A DNA stretch of 47,160 nt from Oscillospiraceae bacterium (GCA_015064205.1 SVSR01000013.1:1-47160); one strand, 5' to 3'; shown: positions 33,032 through 42,441, counted from the stretch's first letter. A program made the numbers and translations. Notes: a model not told the origin generated them from the sequence alone.

Positions 33032-34159
33032 TTACACAATTTCTCTTCCGTCGACAAAAACTTTGACAAGATTAAGATTTTTATCAAGGACTAATAAATC
33101 AGCGCATTTACCAAGTGCAAGACTACCAGTTTCACAGTCAACTCCTGCTGCTCTTGCAGGATTATATGACGCCATTTTTACCGCATTTTCTATTGGTATA
33201 CCGATAGAAACAAGATTCTTTACACAATCTAACATAAATGATGTACCGCCGCATATTATACCGTCATCTGTATAAGTTTTTCCGTCACGTACAGTAAGAT
33301 AGCGTCCCGATGAGCCCATATATGTACCATCAGGCATTCCGGCACCAACCTCGGCGTCAGTAACCACTGTAATTCTGTCGGCTCCAAGCAGCTTGTATGT
33401 AGCCTTAACAACATCGGGATGAATATGGAAAAAGTCACATATAAGCTCTGCTTCAATATTGTCAGATGCAAGAACGGCACCGACTACGTTCGGATTTCTG
33501 TGATGAAGTCCACTCATAGCATTATAAAGGTGAGTTGCACGTGTAATACCATATTCAAATCCGCGTTTTGCAGTATCAACATCAGCTCCGGTATGTCCTA
33601 TAGACATTTTCACACCACGCTCAGCCGCGTGACTTATAACTTTTGCTGTACCCTCAACCTCAGGTGCAATAGTCATTATTTTCAAATGTCCGCCACAAGC
33701 TTCATAATATTTTTCAAATGCTTCAATGGATGGTTTTACTTCAAGTCCTGGGGCTAAAGCACCTGTTGAACCCCCTATGAACGGTCCTTCAAAGTGAATG
33801 CCTACAAGTTTTGAAGAACATCCACCCTTATTTATCGCATCAGCCATACCCCTCATTGTATTCATCATTACATCCGGAGGAGTTGTTGAGATTGTCGGAC
33901 ATACTCCGGTTGTTCCATGCTTTGCCAGGGCATCGGTTATAACTTTATACGCATCGGGTGTTGCTTCCATAAAGCTTCTTCCTGCGCATGAATGAATATG
34001 TGTATCAATAAAGCCGGGGACGACATAACAATCATTTGCATCAAACTCTTCGCCACCTTCAATAGTAGCTTCTATTTTATTGATTTTATCACTAAACTCA
34101 ATATCTGAATTAACAAATCTGAAATTTTCATCAAGTATAAGTGCATTTTTTATTATCAT
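33032..34159 (-). CDS. nagA: N-acetylglucosamine-6-phosphate deacetylase
   Basis: 375 residues from the ATG at 34159 with AGGAG 6 bases upstream; the alternative ATG at 34174 overlaps the previous stop (ATGA) but has no ribosome binding site. Removes acetate from GlcNAc-6-P to give glucosamine-6-P in amino-sugar and cell-wall recycling. Amidohydrolase metal-site motifs: PGFIDTHIHS, HFEGPF, GHTGAD, THLYNAM and VTDAEVGAG with the catalytic Asp. No nagB lies nearby. Third gene of the ribU unit. Confidence 0.93.
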   Translation of the reverse strand: MIIKNALILDENFRFVNSDIEFSDKINKIEATIEGGEEFDANDCYVVPGFIDTHIHSCAGRSFMEATPDAYKVITDALAKHGTTGVCPTISTTPPDVMMNTMRGMADAINKGGCSSKLVGIHFEGPFIGGSTGALAPGLEVKPSIEAFEKYYEACGGHLKIMTIAPEVEGTAKVISHAAERGVKMSIGHTGADVDTAKRGFEYGITRATHLYNAMSGLHHRNPNVVGAVLASDNIEAELICDFFHIHPDVVKATYKLLGADRITVVTDAEVGAGMPDGTYMGSSGRYLTVRDGKTYTDDGIICGGTSFMLDCVKNLVSIGIPIENAVKMASYNPARAAGVDCETGSLALGKCADLLVLDKNLNLVKVFVDGREIV

Positions 34160-34170
34160 AACATTCTCCT

Positions 34171-34647
34171 TCATGAAAACATTAGTATTACAGCTTTAAC
34201 AAATTGTGAGCCGACTGTCATTATAATTCCTGCAGTTGCAACACCAGCTGATACAGAAATTATCGATTTCCATTTCGGCATATCAAAAACTGATGCAACG
34301 AGTGCACCGGTCCACGCACCTGTTCCCGGAAGCGGAATCGCCACAAAAACATAAAGTCCAAAAATTGCGTACTTTTCTATTTTCGCACGATTTTTCTCCG
34401 CTTTTTCGTAAAGCCAGTTTGAAACTTTTGAAAAAAGTCCTATATTACAGCCGCGCATCCATTTTAGCACCGCTTTTACAAATAAAAGTATAAACGGTAC
34501 AGGAATGCAGTTACCAATAATACTAACTATAAGTGTTGAAACCCAATCAAGTCCCATTCCGGTTCCTATCGGTACAGCTCCTCTTAGTTCAATAAGTGGA
34601 ACCATTGATACACCAAAAACTATAAGATATTTTAAAAGCAAACTCAC
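34171..34647 (-). CDS. Small multidrug-export family (PF06695) membrane protein
   Basis: 158 residues, about four or five transmembrane segments. Matches the Sm_multidrug_ex family: the N-terminal VPLIELRGAVPIG and later FVAIPLPGTGAWTGALVAS are its signature. Despite the name, transport has not been shown for most members, and the fold is related to DedA/SNARE-associated proteins. It overlaps the possible upstream nagA start by 4 bases and follows ribU by 16 bases. Confidence 0.85.
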   Translation of the reverse strand: MSLLLKYLIVFGVSMVPLIELRGAVPIGTGMGLDWVSTLIVSIIGNCIPVPFILLFVKAVLKWMRGCNIGLFSKVSNWLYEKAEKNRAKIEKYAIFGLYVFVAIPLPGTGAWTGALVASVFDMPKWKSIISVSAGVATAGIIMTVGSQFVKAVILMFS

Positions 34648-34663
34648 AAGTATTACCTCAATG

Positions 34664-35257
34664 TTATTTATGTAATATTCCGGAGATACGCTTATAAATA
34701 AGCATAGCCAGAATCGAGCACAAAACGCCTTTTACAAGATTAAACGGTGCAACAGCGAAAACTATCATTGTTTTCAGGTCAACTACCCAGGGGTTAAGCG
34801 CTTTAGCCATATCTATTATAGCATCAATCGGTAGTTTATACAAGCTTGAAAATGCCGGTATCATTACGTAATAGTTCAAAAGTCCGCCAATAATTGCAAG
34901 CGAAAATGTTGATGCAATCATACCTGAAATAGCAGCCTTGATATTCTTCTTATATTTATATATGAACGCCGCAGGAAGCACAAATGCGCATCCCGTTACG
35001 AAATTTGCAAATTCACCTACGTATGCCGTAGTTGTTCCATTAAGAATTATGTTTAGTAAATTTTTTAAAAGTTCAATTAGTACACCGGCAACCGGGCCTA
35101 GGGCAAAAGAGCCCATAAGTATTACAGCTTCTGACAAATCAAGCTTATAAAACCCCGGTGCAAACCACAGTGGGAACTCAAAAAGCATTATAATTGCACT
35201 GATTGCAGCAAGCGCTGCAATTTTGATTATGTATTTTAAAGTAGTATTATTTTTCAT
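34664..35257 (-). CDS. ribU: Riboflavin ECF transporter S component RibU
   Basis: 197 residues, six helices. The segment FAPGFYKLDLSEAVILMGSFALGP and ELLKNLLNIILNGTTTAYVGEFANF are typical for RibU (quoted as FYKLDLSEA and GEFANF cores), which captures riboflavin and works with the shared EcfAA'T module encoded elsewhere. The FMN riboswitch upstream supports the assignment independently. GGAAAGA-type ribosome binding site. Confidence 0.93.
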   Translation of the reverse strand: MKNNTTLKYIIKIAALAAISAIIMLFEFPLWFAPGFYKLDLSEAVILMGSFALGPVAGVLIELLKNLLNIILNGTTTAYVGEFANFVTGCAFVLPAAFIYKYKKNIKAAISGMIASTFSLAIIGGLLNYYVMIPAFSSLYKLPIDAIIDMAKALNPWVVDLKTMIVFAVAPFNLVKGVLCSILAMLIYKRISGILHK

Positions 35258-35320
35258 GTTATCTTTCCTTCCAAGCGATTAGTTTATACATATTAGAAAG
35301 CAGGAAAAGATAAACCGTAA

Positions 35321-35348
35321 TAAAAAACTCCGCGAGACACCGCGGAGC
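35321..35348 (-). terminator. FMN riboswitch terminator
   Basis: CTCCGCG (35328-35334) and CGCGGAG (35341-35347) pair; on the minus strand TTTTTT follows. Expression platform of the FMN riboswitch. Confidence 0.9.
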
Positions 35349-35354
35349 AAACGG

Positions 35355-35464
35355 CATCTTCTCTCATCCGGACTATACCGTCGGCTCAGGAATCACACCT
35401 GATCGGCACTTACGTGTTAGTGGGCTATACCACCGGTATGGACTTACACCATTTCCCGAAGATA
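35355..35464 (-). ncRNA. FMN (RFN) riboswitch
   Basis: The minus strand starts with ATCTTCGGG, has GTGTAAGTCC and ACCGGTGGTATAGCCCACTA, then TCAGGTGTGATTCCTGAGCCGACGGTATAGTCCGGATGAGAGAAGAT in order (given here by its cores GCCGACGGT and AGTCCGGATGAGAGAAGAT). These are the conserved RFN-element sequences. FMN binding leads to termination before ribU. Confidence 0.96.
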
Positions 35465-35468
35465 ATCC

Positions 35469-35497
35469 TATGCAGGGCTGAATTTCAGCCCTGCATA
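35469..35497 (-). other. Perfect 14-bp hairpin between tuf and the FMN riboswitch
   Basis: TATGCAGGGCTGAA and TTCAGCCCTGCATA pair with almost no loop. There is no T-tract on either strand, so it is not a classical terminator. It abuts the 5' end of the FMN aptamer and lies just downstream of a possible promoter. Confidence 0.65.
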
Positions 35498-35510
35498 AGC
35501 ATCTGTTAAT

Positions 35511-35539
35511 ATTTTACCGATTAAATTCGGTGTAAACAA
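35511..35539 (-). promoter_or_regulatory. Possible ribU promoter
   Basis: On the minus strand TTGTTT (35539-35534), 17 bases, TAAAAT (35516-35511). The spacer contains the dyad ACCGA/TCGGT. It is moderate in quality, but it is the only promoter-like sequence between tuf and the riboswitch. Confidence 0.4.
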
Positions 35540-35561
35540 GTACAGCTATGCTGCAAGTGTT

Positions 35562-36767
35562 TTATTCAGCAATTTCAGTAACAACGCCTGAACCAACTGT
35601 TCTGCCGCCTTCACGGATAGCGAAACGAAGACCCTTTTCAATAGCGATAGGTGTGATGAGCTCAACGTTCATGATTACATTATCGCCGGGACGGCACATG
35701 TCTGTGCCTTCGGGAAGGTTGATTACGCCTGTAACGTCAGTTGTTCTGAAGTAGAACTGAGGTCTGTAACCTGTAAAGAAGGGCTTCTGACGTCCGCCTT
35801 CCTTTTCAGTAAGAACGTAAACCTGACCTGCGAACTTTGTGTAAGGCTTGATGGAGCCGGGCTTACAAAGAACCTGACCTCTTTCAATACCCTTCTTATC
35901 GATACCACGGAGAAGCGCACCGATGTTATCGCCTGCTTCAGCTTCATCCATGAGCTTGTGGAACATTTCGATACCTGTGATAACAGTTGTCTTTGTTTCT
36001 TCTGTAAGACCAACGATTTCAACTGTATCAGACATCTTAAGCTGACCACGTTCTACACGACCTGTAGCAACTGTACCACGGCCGGAGATCGAGAATACGT
36101 CTTCGACAGGCATAAGGAAGGGCTGATCGCTCTTTCTGTCGGGAGTAGGAATGTAGGAGTCAACCTGTTCCATGAGTTCGAGGATAGGAGCGTATACAGG
36201 ATCTGCCTGATCTGTACTTTCAGAAAGGAGAGCTTCACGAGCAGAACCCTTAACGATCGGAATATCGTCACCCGGGAAGTCGTACTGAGAAAGGAGATCA
36301 CGGATTTCCATTTCAACGAGGTCGAGAAGTTCGGGGTCATCAACGATATCGCACTTGTTCATGAATACAACCATTGCGGGAACGCCAACCTGACGAGCGA
36401 GAAGCACGTGTTCACGTGTCTGCTGGAGAGGTCCGTCTGTACCTGCAACAACGAGGATAGCGCCGTCCATCTGAGCTGCACCTGTGATCATGTTCTTTAC
36501 ATAGTCAGCGTGGCCGGGGCAGTCAACGTGAGCGTAGTGGCGGTTAGCTGTTTCATACTCAACGTGACGAGTATTGATTGTGATACCTCTTTCTCTTTCT
36601 TCGGGTGCGTTGTCGATCTGGTCGTATGCCATAGCTTCGATGTTAGCATTGCCGAGAGAGAGTGTCTTTGTGATAGCTGCTGTAAGAGTTGTCTTACCGT
36701 GGTCAACGTGACCGATTGTACCAATGTTAACGTGGGGCTTGGTACGTTCAAACTTAGCCTTTGCCAT
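35562..36767 (-). CDS. tuf: Elongation factor Tu
   Basis: 401 residues. GTPase that delivers aminoacyl-tRNA to the ribosome. G1 [14 protein letters not shown] (about 19-32), G2 [13 protein letters not shown]3 [13 protein letters not shown]4 NKCD (MNKCDIVDD), G5 SALKAL-equivalent GSAREAL. Domains 2 and 3 are complete, ending in [18 protein letters not shown] ribosome binding site. Last gene of the str operon. Codon use is biased as expected for a highly expressed gene, which creates long antisense open frames. Confidence 0.98.
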   Translation of the reverse strand: MAKAKFERTKPHVNIGTIGHVDHGKTTLTAAITKTLSLGNANIEAMAYDQIDNAPEERERGITINTRHVEYETANRHYAHVDCPGHADYVKNMITGAAQMDGAILVVAGTDGPLQQTREHVLLARQVGVPAMVVFMNKCDIVDDPELLDLVEMEIRDLLSQYDFPGDDIPIVKGSAREALLSESTDQADPVYAPILELMEQVDSYIPTPDRKSDQPFLMPVEDVFSISGRGTVATGRVERGQLKMSDTVEIVGLTEETKTTVITGIEMFHKLMDEAEAGDNIGALLRGIDKKGIERGQVLCKPGSIKPYTKFAGQVYVLTEKEGGRQKPFFTGYRPQFYFRTTDVTGVINLPEGTDMCRPGDNVIMNVELITPIAIEKGLRFAIREGGRTVGSGVVTEIAE

Positions 36768-36842
36768 TTTGAATTCCTCCTGAATTATAAATGATTTTGT
36801 TTTTTGTTTTTGTATTAACAGCCTTTCGGCTTTTAACTGTGA

Positions 36843-38924
36843 TTACTGATTCTTACCGCGCTTAGCGATAATTGCTTCCTGGAGACTCTTAGGCACTTCT
36901 GCGAAGTGGCTGGGCTCCATGGAGTATGTTCCACGACCTTGTGTCATAGAACGAAGTGTTGTTGCATATCCGAACATTTCGGAAAGCGGTATCATCGCTG
37001 TTACCTGCTGACCGCCTGCTACGGGATCCATTGACTGAATCTGTCCGCGTTTGGAGTTTACGTGACCCATAACATCGCCGAGATAATCATCGGGAGTAAC
37101 TACTACTACCTTAACGATCGGCTCTGTGATTACGGGGTCTGCCTTCTTCATAGCTTCCTTGAACGCCATAGAAGCAGCGATCTTGAAGGCCATTTCCGAA
37201 GAGTCGACTTCGTGGTACGAACCATCGTAAAGAGTGATCTTTACGTCAACAACGTTGTAGCCTGCAAGTACACCGTTCTGCATTGCGCTCTGGAGACCTG
37301 CGTCAACAGCGGGGATATATTCCTTCGGAATTGCACCGCCGACAACCTTGTTTACAAATTCATAACCTGCACCGGGCTCGTTGGGTTCCATTATGATCTT
37401 TACGTGACCGTACTGACCCTTACCACCCGACTGACGTGCATACTTGTGGTCAACGTCAGCGCTCTTGCGGATTGTTTCCTTATATGCAACCTGAGGAGCA
37501 CCAACATTCGCTTCTACCTTGAATTCACGAAGAAGTCTGTCTACTATGATCTCGAGGTGGAGCTCACCCATTCCGGCGATAATTGTCTGACCGGTTTCTT
37601 CGTCAGTGTAAGTTCTGAATGTCGGGTCTTCTTCTGCAAGCTTTGCAAGTGCGATACCCATCTTTTCCTGACCTGCTTTGGTCTTGGGCTCGATTGCTAC
37701 GCTGATAACAGGTTCCGGGAATTCCATGGATTCAAGTATGATAGGATGCTTGTCATCACAGAATGTGTCACCTGTTGTTGTATTCTTAACGCCGCATACA
37801 GCTGCGATATCACCTGAATAGCAGGTATCGATATCTGTACGCTCGTTTGAATGCATCTGAAGGATTCTTCCGAATCTTTCGTGTGATTTCTTGGATGAGT
37901 TGTATACGCTCTCACCCTTGTTGATCTTACCCGAATAAACTCTGAAGAAGCAGAGCTTACCAACGAACGGGTCTGTCATGATCTTGAACGCAAGCGCCGA
38001 GAAAGGAGCGTTATCATCAGCAGGTCTTTCGTCCTCTTCACCTGTATCGGGGTCTACACCCTTGATTGCAGGAATGTCGAGAGGCGAAGGCATGTAGTCG
38101 ATAACTGCGTCGAGCATCTTCTGTACGCCCTTGTTCTTATAAGATGTACCGCAAACTACGGGTACGATCTGGTTTGCAATAGTTGCCTTACGAAGGGCCT
38201 TCTTGAGTTCATCAACTGTGGGCTCTTCACCTGCGCAATACTTTTCGAAAAGTTCTTCGTCTGTTTCGCAGATAGCTTCAACCATTGCCGCTCTGTATTC
38301 TTCCGCCTTATCCTTAAGATCAGCAGGAATCTCTTCAACTCTCATGTCCTTACCGAGGTCATCGTAATATACGTCTGCCTCCATGTTCATAAGGTCTACA
38401 ATTCCGCGGAAGTCTGATTCAGCTCCGATAGGAAGCTGTATCGGAATAGCATTAGCCTTAAGTCTGGACTTCATCATGTCTACAACTCTGTAGAAGTTAG
38501 CACCTGTGATGTCCATCTTGTTTACATAAGCCATTCTCGGAACCTGGTATTTGTCAGCCTGACGCCATACGGTTTCAGACTGAGGCTCAACGCCGCCCTT
38601 AGCGCAAAGTACGGTTACAGAACCGTCGAGAACTCTGAGCGAACGTTCAACTTCAACTGTGAAGTCAACGTGACCGGGGGTATCGATAATGTTTATACGG
38701 TTACCCTTCCAGTAACATGTTGTAGCAGCAGAGGTAATCGTGATACCTCTTTCCTGCTCCTGCTCCATCCAGTCCATCGTCGCGCCGCCGTCGTGAGTTT
38801 CACCCATCTTATAGGTCTTACCTGTATAGAAAAGGATACGCTCTGTTGTGGTGGTCTTACCGGCGTCGATGTGAGCCATGATACCAATATTCCTTGTATT
38901 ATCAAGTGAATATTCTCTTGCCAT
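36843..38924 (-). CDS. fusA: Elongation factor G
   Basis: 693 residues, full length. Ribosomal translocase GTPase: G1 [16 protein letters not shown]2 [12 protein letters not shown]3 [10 protein letters not shown]4 NKMD, then domains II-V with the conserved [17 protein letters not shown] (domain II start) and [14 protein letters not shown]-type end ([19 protein letters not shown]). GGAG ribosome binding site. Third gene of the operon, 30 bases after rpsG. Confidence 0.98.
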   Translation of the reverse strand: MAREYSLDNTRNIGIMAHIDAGKTTTTERILFYTGKTYKMGETHDGGATMDWMEQEQERGITITSAATTCYWKGNRINIIDTPGHVDFTVEVERSLRVLDGSVTVLCAKGGVEPQSETVWRQADKYQVPRMAYVNKMDITGANFYRVVDMMKSRLKANAIPIQLPIGAESDFRGIVDLMNMEADVYYDDLGKDMRVEEIPADLKDKAEEYRAAMVEAICETDEELFEKYCAGEEPTVDELKKALRKATIANQIVPVVCGTSYKNKGVQKMLDAVIDYMPSPLDIPAIKGVDPDTGEEDERPADDNAPFSALAFKIMTDPFVGKLCFFRVYSGKINKGESVYNSSKKSHERFGRILQMHSNERTDIDTCYSGDIAAVCGVKNTTTGDTFCDDKHPIILESMEFPEPVISVAIEPKTKAGQEKMGIALAKLAEEDPTFRTYTDEETGQTIIAGMGELHLEIIVDRLLREFKVEANVGAPQVAYKETIRKSADVDHKYARQSGGKGQYGHVKIIMEPNEPGAGYEFVNKVVGGAIPKEYIPAVDAGLQSAMQNGVLAGYNVVDVKITLYDGSYHEVDSSEMAFKIAASMAFKEAMKKADPVITEPIVKVVVVTPDDYLGDVMGHVNSKRGQIQSMDPVAGGQQVTAMIPLSEMFGYATTLRSMTQGRGTYSMEPSHFAEVPKSLQEAIIAKRGKNQ

Positions 38925-38954
38925 TTGTTTCTCCTTGTTTTTGCAGTTGGGTTA

Positions 38955-39425
38955 TTAATATCTGTAGTGTGCAAACGCCTTGTTTGCTTCAGCCATACGG
39001 TGAGTTTCTTCCTTCTTCTTAAAGGATCCACCTGTGCTGCCCACTGCATCAATTATTTCAGCCGCGAGTCTTTCGGCCATGGTTCTTTCGCCTCTTGCTC
39101 TCGAATATGTTGTGATCCAACGAAGACCAAGAGTCTGACGTCTCTCAGGTCTTACTTCCATAGGAACCTGGTAAGTTGAACCGCCGATACGGCGAGCCTT
39201 TACCTCGAGAACGGGCATAATGTTTTCAAGCGCTTCATTGAACGCATCAAGCGGGTTCTTTGAAAGCTTTGCTTCAACGATCGCAAACGCATCGTATACG
39301 ATCTTCTGAGCTACGCCCTTCTTGCCGTCAAGCATAATGTTGTTGATAAGCTTTGTTACGAGCTTCGAATTATACAAAGGATCCGGCAGAACGTCTCTTT
39401 TGGAAATTTTTCCTCTTCTGGGCAT
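38955..39425 (-). CDS. rpsG: 30S ribosomal protein S7
   Basis: 156 residues from the ATG at 39425 (AAGGAGGG upstream; an in-frame upstream ATG at 39443 lies before that site). [29 protein letters not shown]-type start (core [15 protein letters not shown]) and [15 protein letters not shown] are typical. It nucleates the 30S head. In E. coli S7 represses its own operon by binding the rpsL-rpsG spacer; here that spacer is about 200 bases and contains one arm of a long inverted repeat. Confidence 0.97.
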   Translation of the reverse strand: MPRRGKISKRDVLPDPLYNSKLVTKLINNIMLDGKKGVAQKIVYDAFAIVEAKLSKNPLDAFNEALENIMPVLEVKARRIGGSTYQVPMEVRPERRQTLGLRWITTYSRARGERTMAERLAAEIIDAVGSTGGSFKKKEETHRMAEANKAFAHYRY

Positions 39426-39506
39426 TGTACTTCCCTCCTTCATAAATAAATGAATTCATAGGTACTCGAAAGTTTTCTCCCGTTATTGCTCCGCCAGAAG
39501 AATTTC

Positions 39507-39538
39507 GCGGTAGTAGATATAAACACACGCATTATTTC
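39507..39538 (-). repeat. Inverted repeat arm downstream of rpsL
   Basis: On the plus strand GCGGTAGTAGATATAAAC, five unpaired bases, CATTATTTC. It is the complement of 40061-40091 with one mismatch in the 18-base block, a perfect 9-base block, and a short internal loop between. Pairing continues with wobbles into 39539-39548. The arms flank rpsL exactly. Confidence 0.8.
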
Positions 39539-39627
39539 TCTGAGGAAACATAACTTATGATTTTTTCTTAATACCTCGCAGCTTTTCGCTGCATTTTTGT
39601 TTGTGAAGCCTTTACCGTTATCGGTAA

Positions 39628-40044
39628 TTACTTCTTCTTCGGACGCTTTGCGCCGTACTTAGAACGAGACTGCATACGGTTGTTAACGCCTTGTGCATCA
39701 AGAGTACCACGGATAATGTGATAACGTACACCAGGCAGGTCACGTACACGTCCGCCTCTTATAAGAACAACTGAGTGTTCCTGAAGGCTGTGTCCGATAC
39801 CCGGGATGTAGGTTGTCGCTTCCATGCCGTTTGTAAGTCTTACTCTGGCAATCTTACGAAGAGCCGAGTTAGGCTTCTTAGGGCTGGTTGTGGTAACCTT
39901 AGTGCATACGCCTCTCTTCTGGGGAGAAGGCTGGTCGACCGCTTTCTTAGTAAGGCTGTTGAAGCCCTTCTGAAGAACAGGAGCCTTAGACTTATACGTC
40001 TTTTCCTGACGGCCGTGCTTTACAAGCTGGTTAAAGGTTGGCAT
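39628..40044 (-). CDS. rpsL: 30S ribosomal protein S12
   Basis: 138 residues, Firmicutes-length form. [11 protein letters not shown] at the start, [18 protein letters not shown] with Lys56 and Lys57 intact, and [12 protein letters not shown]. Position 101 is Arg (codon CGT) where B. subtilis and most bacteria have Lys (E. coli K87/M. tuberculosis K88 equivalent); Lys-to-Arg here is a known streptomycin-resistance change. First gene of the str operon, ribosome binding site GGAGGTG. Flanked by a long inverted repeat. Confidence 0.97.
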   Translation of the reverse strand: MPTFNQLVKHGRQEKTYKSKAPVLQKGFNSLTKKAVDQPSPQKRGVCTKVTTTSPKKPNSALRKIARVRLTNGMEATTYIPGIGHSLQEHSVVLIRGGRVRDLPGVRYHIIRGTLDAQGVNNRMQSRSKYGAKRPKKK

Positions 40045-40060
40045 ACTGCACCTCCTTAAA

Positions 40061-40091
40061 GAAATAATGTGATGTTTATATCTACAACCGC
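40061..40091 (-). repeat. Inverted repeat arm in the rpsL leader
   Basis: On the plus strand GAAATAATG (40061-40069), four bases, GTTTATATCTAC (40074-40085), A, ACCGC (40087-40091). Complementary to 39507-39538. Its edge is 17 bases before the rpsL start codon and adjoins the ribosome binding site. Confidence 0.8.
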
Positions 40092-40188
40092 TTCCTACAA
40101 GGTCTTTAGACCGAATATGACTCGGATGTATTCGTATTTATACCGCGTGAATTGGGCATAACTACCCCTTACCGCAGAAATACACTCT

Positions 40189-40218
40189 ATTATAGCATTC
40201 TTTTCGGCTTTTTGTCAA
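40189..40218 (-). promoter_or_regulatory. Sigma-A promoter of the str operon
   Basis: On the minus strand TTGACA (40218-40213), 18 bases, TATAAT (40194-40189). It gives a leader of about 135 bases before rpsL, which contains one arm of the rpsL-flanking inverted repeat. The region 40219-40323 holds only AT-rich sequence and no clear terminator for the gene at 40324. Confidence 0.85.
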
Positions 40219-40323
40219 GAATCTGAGTGCGATTTACAAAAAATTCAAAAAAATTCTCTGTTATGCACAAAACATTTGCATTCTTTTTTATTATTTGTGC
40301 CCAAAAGTGATAATTATTCAGTA

Positions 40324-42321
40324 TCAATCAACCGCCATCGCTATATAATCAGCACCATAAGTTGCTATATAGTCCTTTCTGGCAGGAAGATCGTCACCAA
40401 GCAGAGTGTCAAATATCCTTGCCGTTTCATAAGCGTCTGCTTCGGTTACTCTTATAAGCCTTCTGGTTTCGGGATTCATCGTCGTATGCCACATCATCTC
40501 AGGCTCGTTCTCACCAAGTCCTTTAGATCTCTGTATCTTATATTTTGAATCTCCAAGTTTTGATATAATATCAATTTTTTCCTGCTCATTGTAAGCAAAA
40601 TACGTGTCGTTTTTGCAAGTTATTTCGAAAAGAGGAGACTCTGCAATATATACCCTTCCCTCTTTTATGAGAGTCGGTAGCAGGCGATAGAACAATGTTA
40701 GAATAAGAGTTCTTATCTGGTATCCGTCCTCATCCGCATCTGTACATATAATTATCTTGCTCCAGCGAAGTGAGCCAATATCAAATGCGGGAAGATCGCT
40801 TTTCACCTTTTCGGTAAATTCAACACCGCAGCCGATAACTTTTAAAAGATCCGTGATTATCGGGCTTTTAAATATCTTATCATATGCGCTCTTTAAGCAG
40901 TTAAGGGTCTTGCCGCGCACAGGAATTATTGCTTGAAATTCCGAATCACGTCCAAGCTTTACAGAAGTGAGCGCCGAGTCTCCCTCAACTATATACAATT
41001 CTCTGATCTCGGGGTCGTGGCTTCTGCAGCTTACGAACTTTTCAACTCTGTTTGCTATATCTATATTACCCGTAAGTTTCTTTTTAAGGCTGAGCCTTGT
41101 CGTTTCGGCGGTTTCACGGCTTCGCTTGTTAAGAAGTATCTGCTCACCTATCTTCTTTGCATCAACAGGATTCTCGATCAGATAAATCTCAAGATTCTTT
41201 TTTATAAATTCTGTCATTGCATCGGCAATGAACTTATTGGTTATAGCTTTCTTAGTCTGATTTTCATACGAAGTCTGTGTAGAGAAGCTGTTGGTTACAA
41301 GCACAAGCGATTCTTTTACATCGTCAAAAGTAATCTTTGCTTCATTTGTTTTATATGCTTTCGAGTTCTTAAGAAACTTATCGATAACGCTGACAAAAGC
41401 AGCACGTACAGCCTTATCGGGAGAGCCTCCGTGCACTAAGAAGCTTGAGTTGTGATAATACTCAATACAGCTTACATTCTTCGAAAAAGCAAACACTATA
41501 TCTGCTTTGAGCTTATAATCCTTCTGATCTTCTCTGTCTCGGCCTTTTGTTTCAAGCGTCCATGCAACATTCGACGTTAGCGTATCCTGACCTGCAAGCT
41601 TTGTCAGATAATCCGATATACCGTTTTCATATACATATTCATAACGTTCGGTAGTATTATCGTCGTTCTGATAATTCAGAACGAATTTAACGCCCGCATT
41701 AACTACCGCCTGTTTATCAAGAAGCTCTGTAAAGTACTCCTTTGATATGTTGATATCCGTAAAGACCTCAAGGTCAGGTTTCCAACGGATTATAGTTCCG
41801 CTTCTCGCTTCTTTTTTAGAGAGCTCAGTAACCTCAAGCTCACCCACGGGATTGCCTTTTTCGAACTTCATCACCGAAAGGGTTTTGCCGTTATAAGAAC
41901 GAACGTTCATATATTCTGAGCTATACTGCGTTGCGCATGCTCCAAGTCCGTTTAGTCCGAGTGAATATTCATAATTGGCGTTCTCGTCGTTGTTGACATA
42001 TTTACCGCCTGCATACATCTCGCAGAAGATAAGCTCCCAGTTGTATCTCTGTTCAACTTCGTTATAGCCCATAGGTATACCGCGTCCTCGGTCCTCAACC
42101 TCATAAGAGCCATCGGCAAATACGTTTACGGTAATCTCCTTACCGTGGCCTTCCCTTGCTTCATCAACTGAATTTGAAAGTATTTCAAAAAATGAGTGTT
42201 CGCAGCCCTCAAGTCCGTCCGAACCGAAAATTACCGCCGGACGTTTACGGACTCTGTCTGCTCCTTTGAGCGAGGTTATACTGTTATCGCCGTATTCAAC
42301 AGGTGTTTTTGTTTTCGCCAT
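40324..42321 (-). CDS. Divergent GyrB/ParE-like type II topoisomerase B subunit
   Basis: 665 residues from the ATG at 42321 (AAAGGA upstream). GHKL ATPase: EILSNSVDEA, EDRGRGIPMG, GLNGLGACATQ, GTIIRWKPD and the ATP-contacting QTK in ENQTKKAITN. TOPRIM: EGDSALTS (normally EGDSAGG) and TDADEDG (normally DADVDG), with the metal-binding Asp/Glu kept; then KGLGENEPEMMW. It is clearly outside standard GyrB and ParE, and no A subunit is adjacent on either side. It would need a GyrA/ParC-like partner encoded elsewhere. Related paralogues occur in Clostridia; their role is unclear. Confidence 0.85.
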   Translation of the reverse strand: MAKTKTPVEYGDNSITSLKGADRVRKRPAVIFGSDGLEGCEHSFFEILSNSVDEAREGHGKEITVNVFADGSYEVEDRGRGIPMGYNEVEQRYNWELIFCEMYAGGKYVNNDENANYEYSLGLNGLGACATQYSSEYMNVRSYNGKTLSVMKFEKGNPVGELEVTELSKKEARSGTIIRWKPDLEVFTDINISKEYFTELLDKQAVVNAGVKFVLNYQNDDNTTERYEYVYENGISDYLTKLAGQDTLTSNVAWTLETKGRDREDQKDYKLKADIVFAFSKNVSCIEYYHNSSFLVHGGSPDKAVRAAFVSVIDKFLKNSKAYKTNEAKITFDDVKESLVLVTNSFSTQTSYENQTKKAITNKFIADAMTEFIKKNLEIYLIENPVDAKKIGEQILLNKRSRETAETTRLSLKKKLTGNIDIANRVEKFVSCRSHDPEIRELYIVEGDSALTSVKLGRDSEFQAIIPVRGKTLNCLKSAYDKIFKSPIITDLLKVIGCGVEFTEKVKSDLPAFDIGSLRWSKIIICTDADEDGYQIRTLILTLFYRLLPTLIKEGRVYIAESPLFEITCKNDTYFAYNEQEKIDIISKLGDSKYKIQRSKGLGENEPEMMWHTTMNPETRRLIRVTEADAYETARIFDTLLGDDLPARKDYIATYGADYIAMAVD

Positions 42322-42441
42322 GTTCTTATCCTTTCGGTGATTTTTTAACATCTAATGATTATTGTATCACAAATCTTTTCTTTTGAAAAGAGTTTTTTTG
42401 TTTTTAATCTCAAATCAAGTCTACAAACAATATCAATAATG

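Noticed and set aside
35958-36794. A 278-codon open frame antisense to tuf (and similar long frames antisense to fusA, 37062-37817)
   Set aside because: Highly biased codon use in tuf and fusA removes stop codons from the opposite strand. The products have no recognisable motifs and no ribosome binding site.
39585-39610. Hairpin GCAGC/GCTGC with plus-strand T-tract in the rpsL-rpsG spacer
   Set aside because: It points against the direction of the operon, so it is not a terminator for it. No plus-strand gene ends there; it may be part of the spacer's structure.
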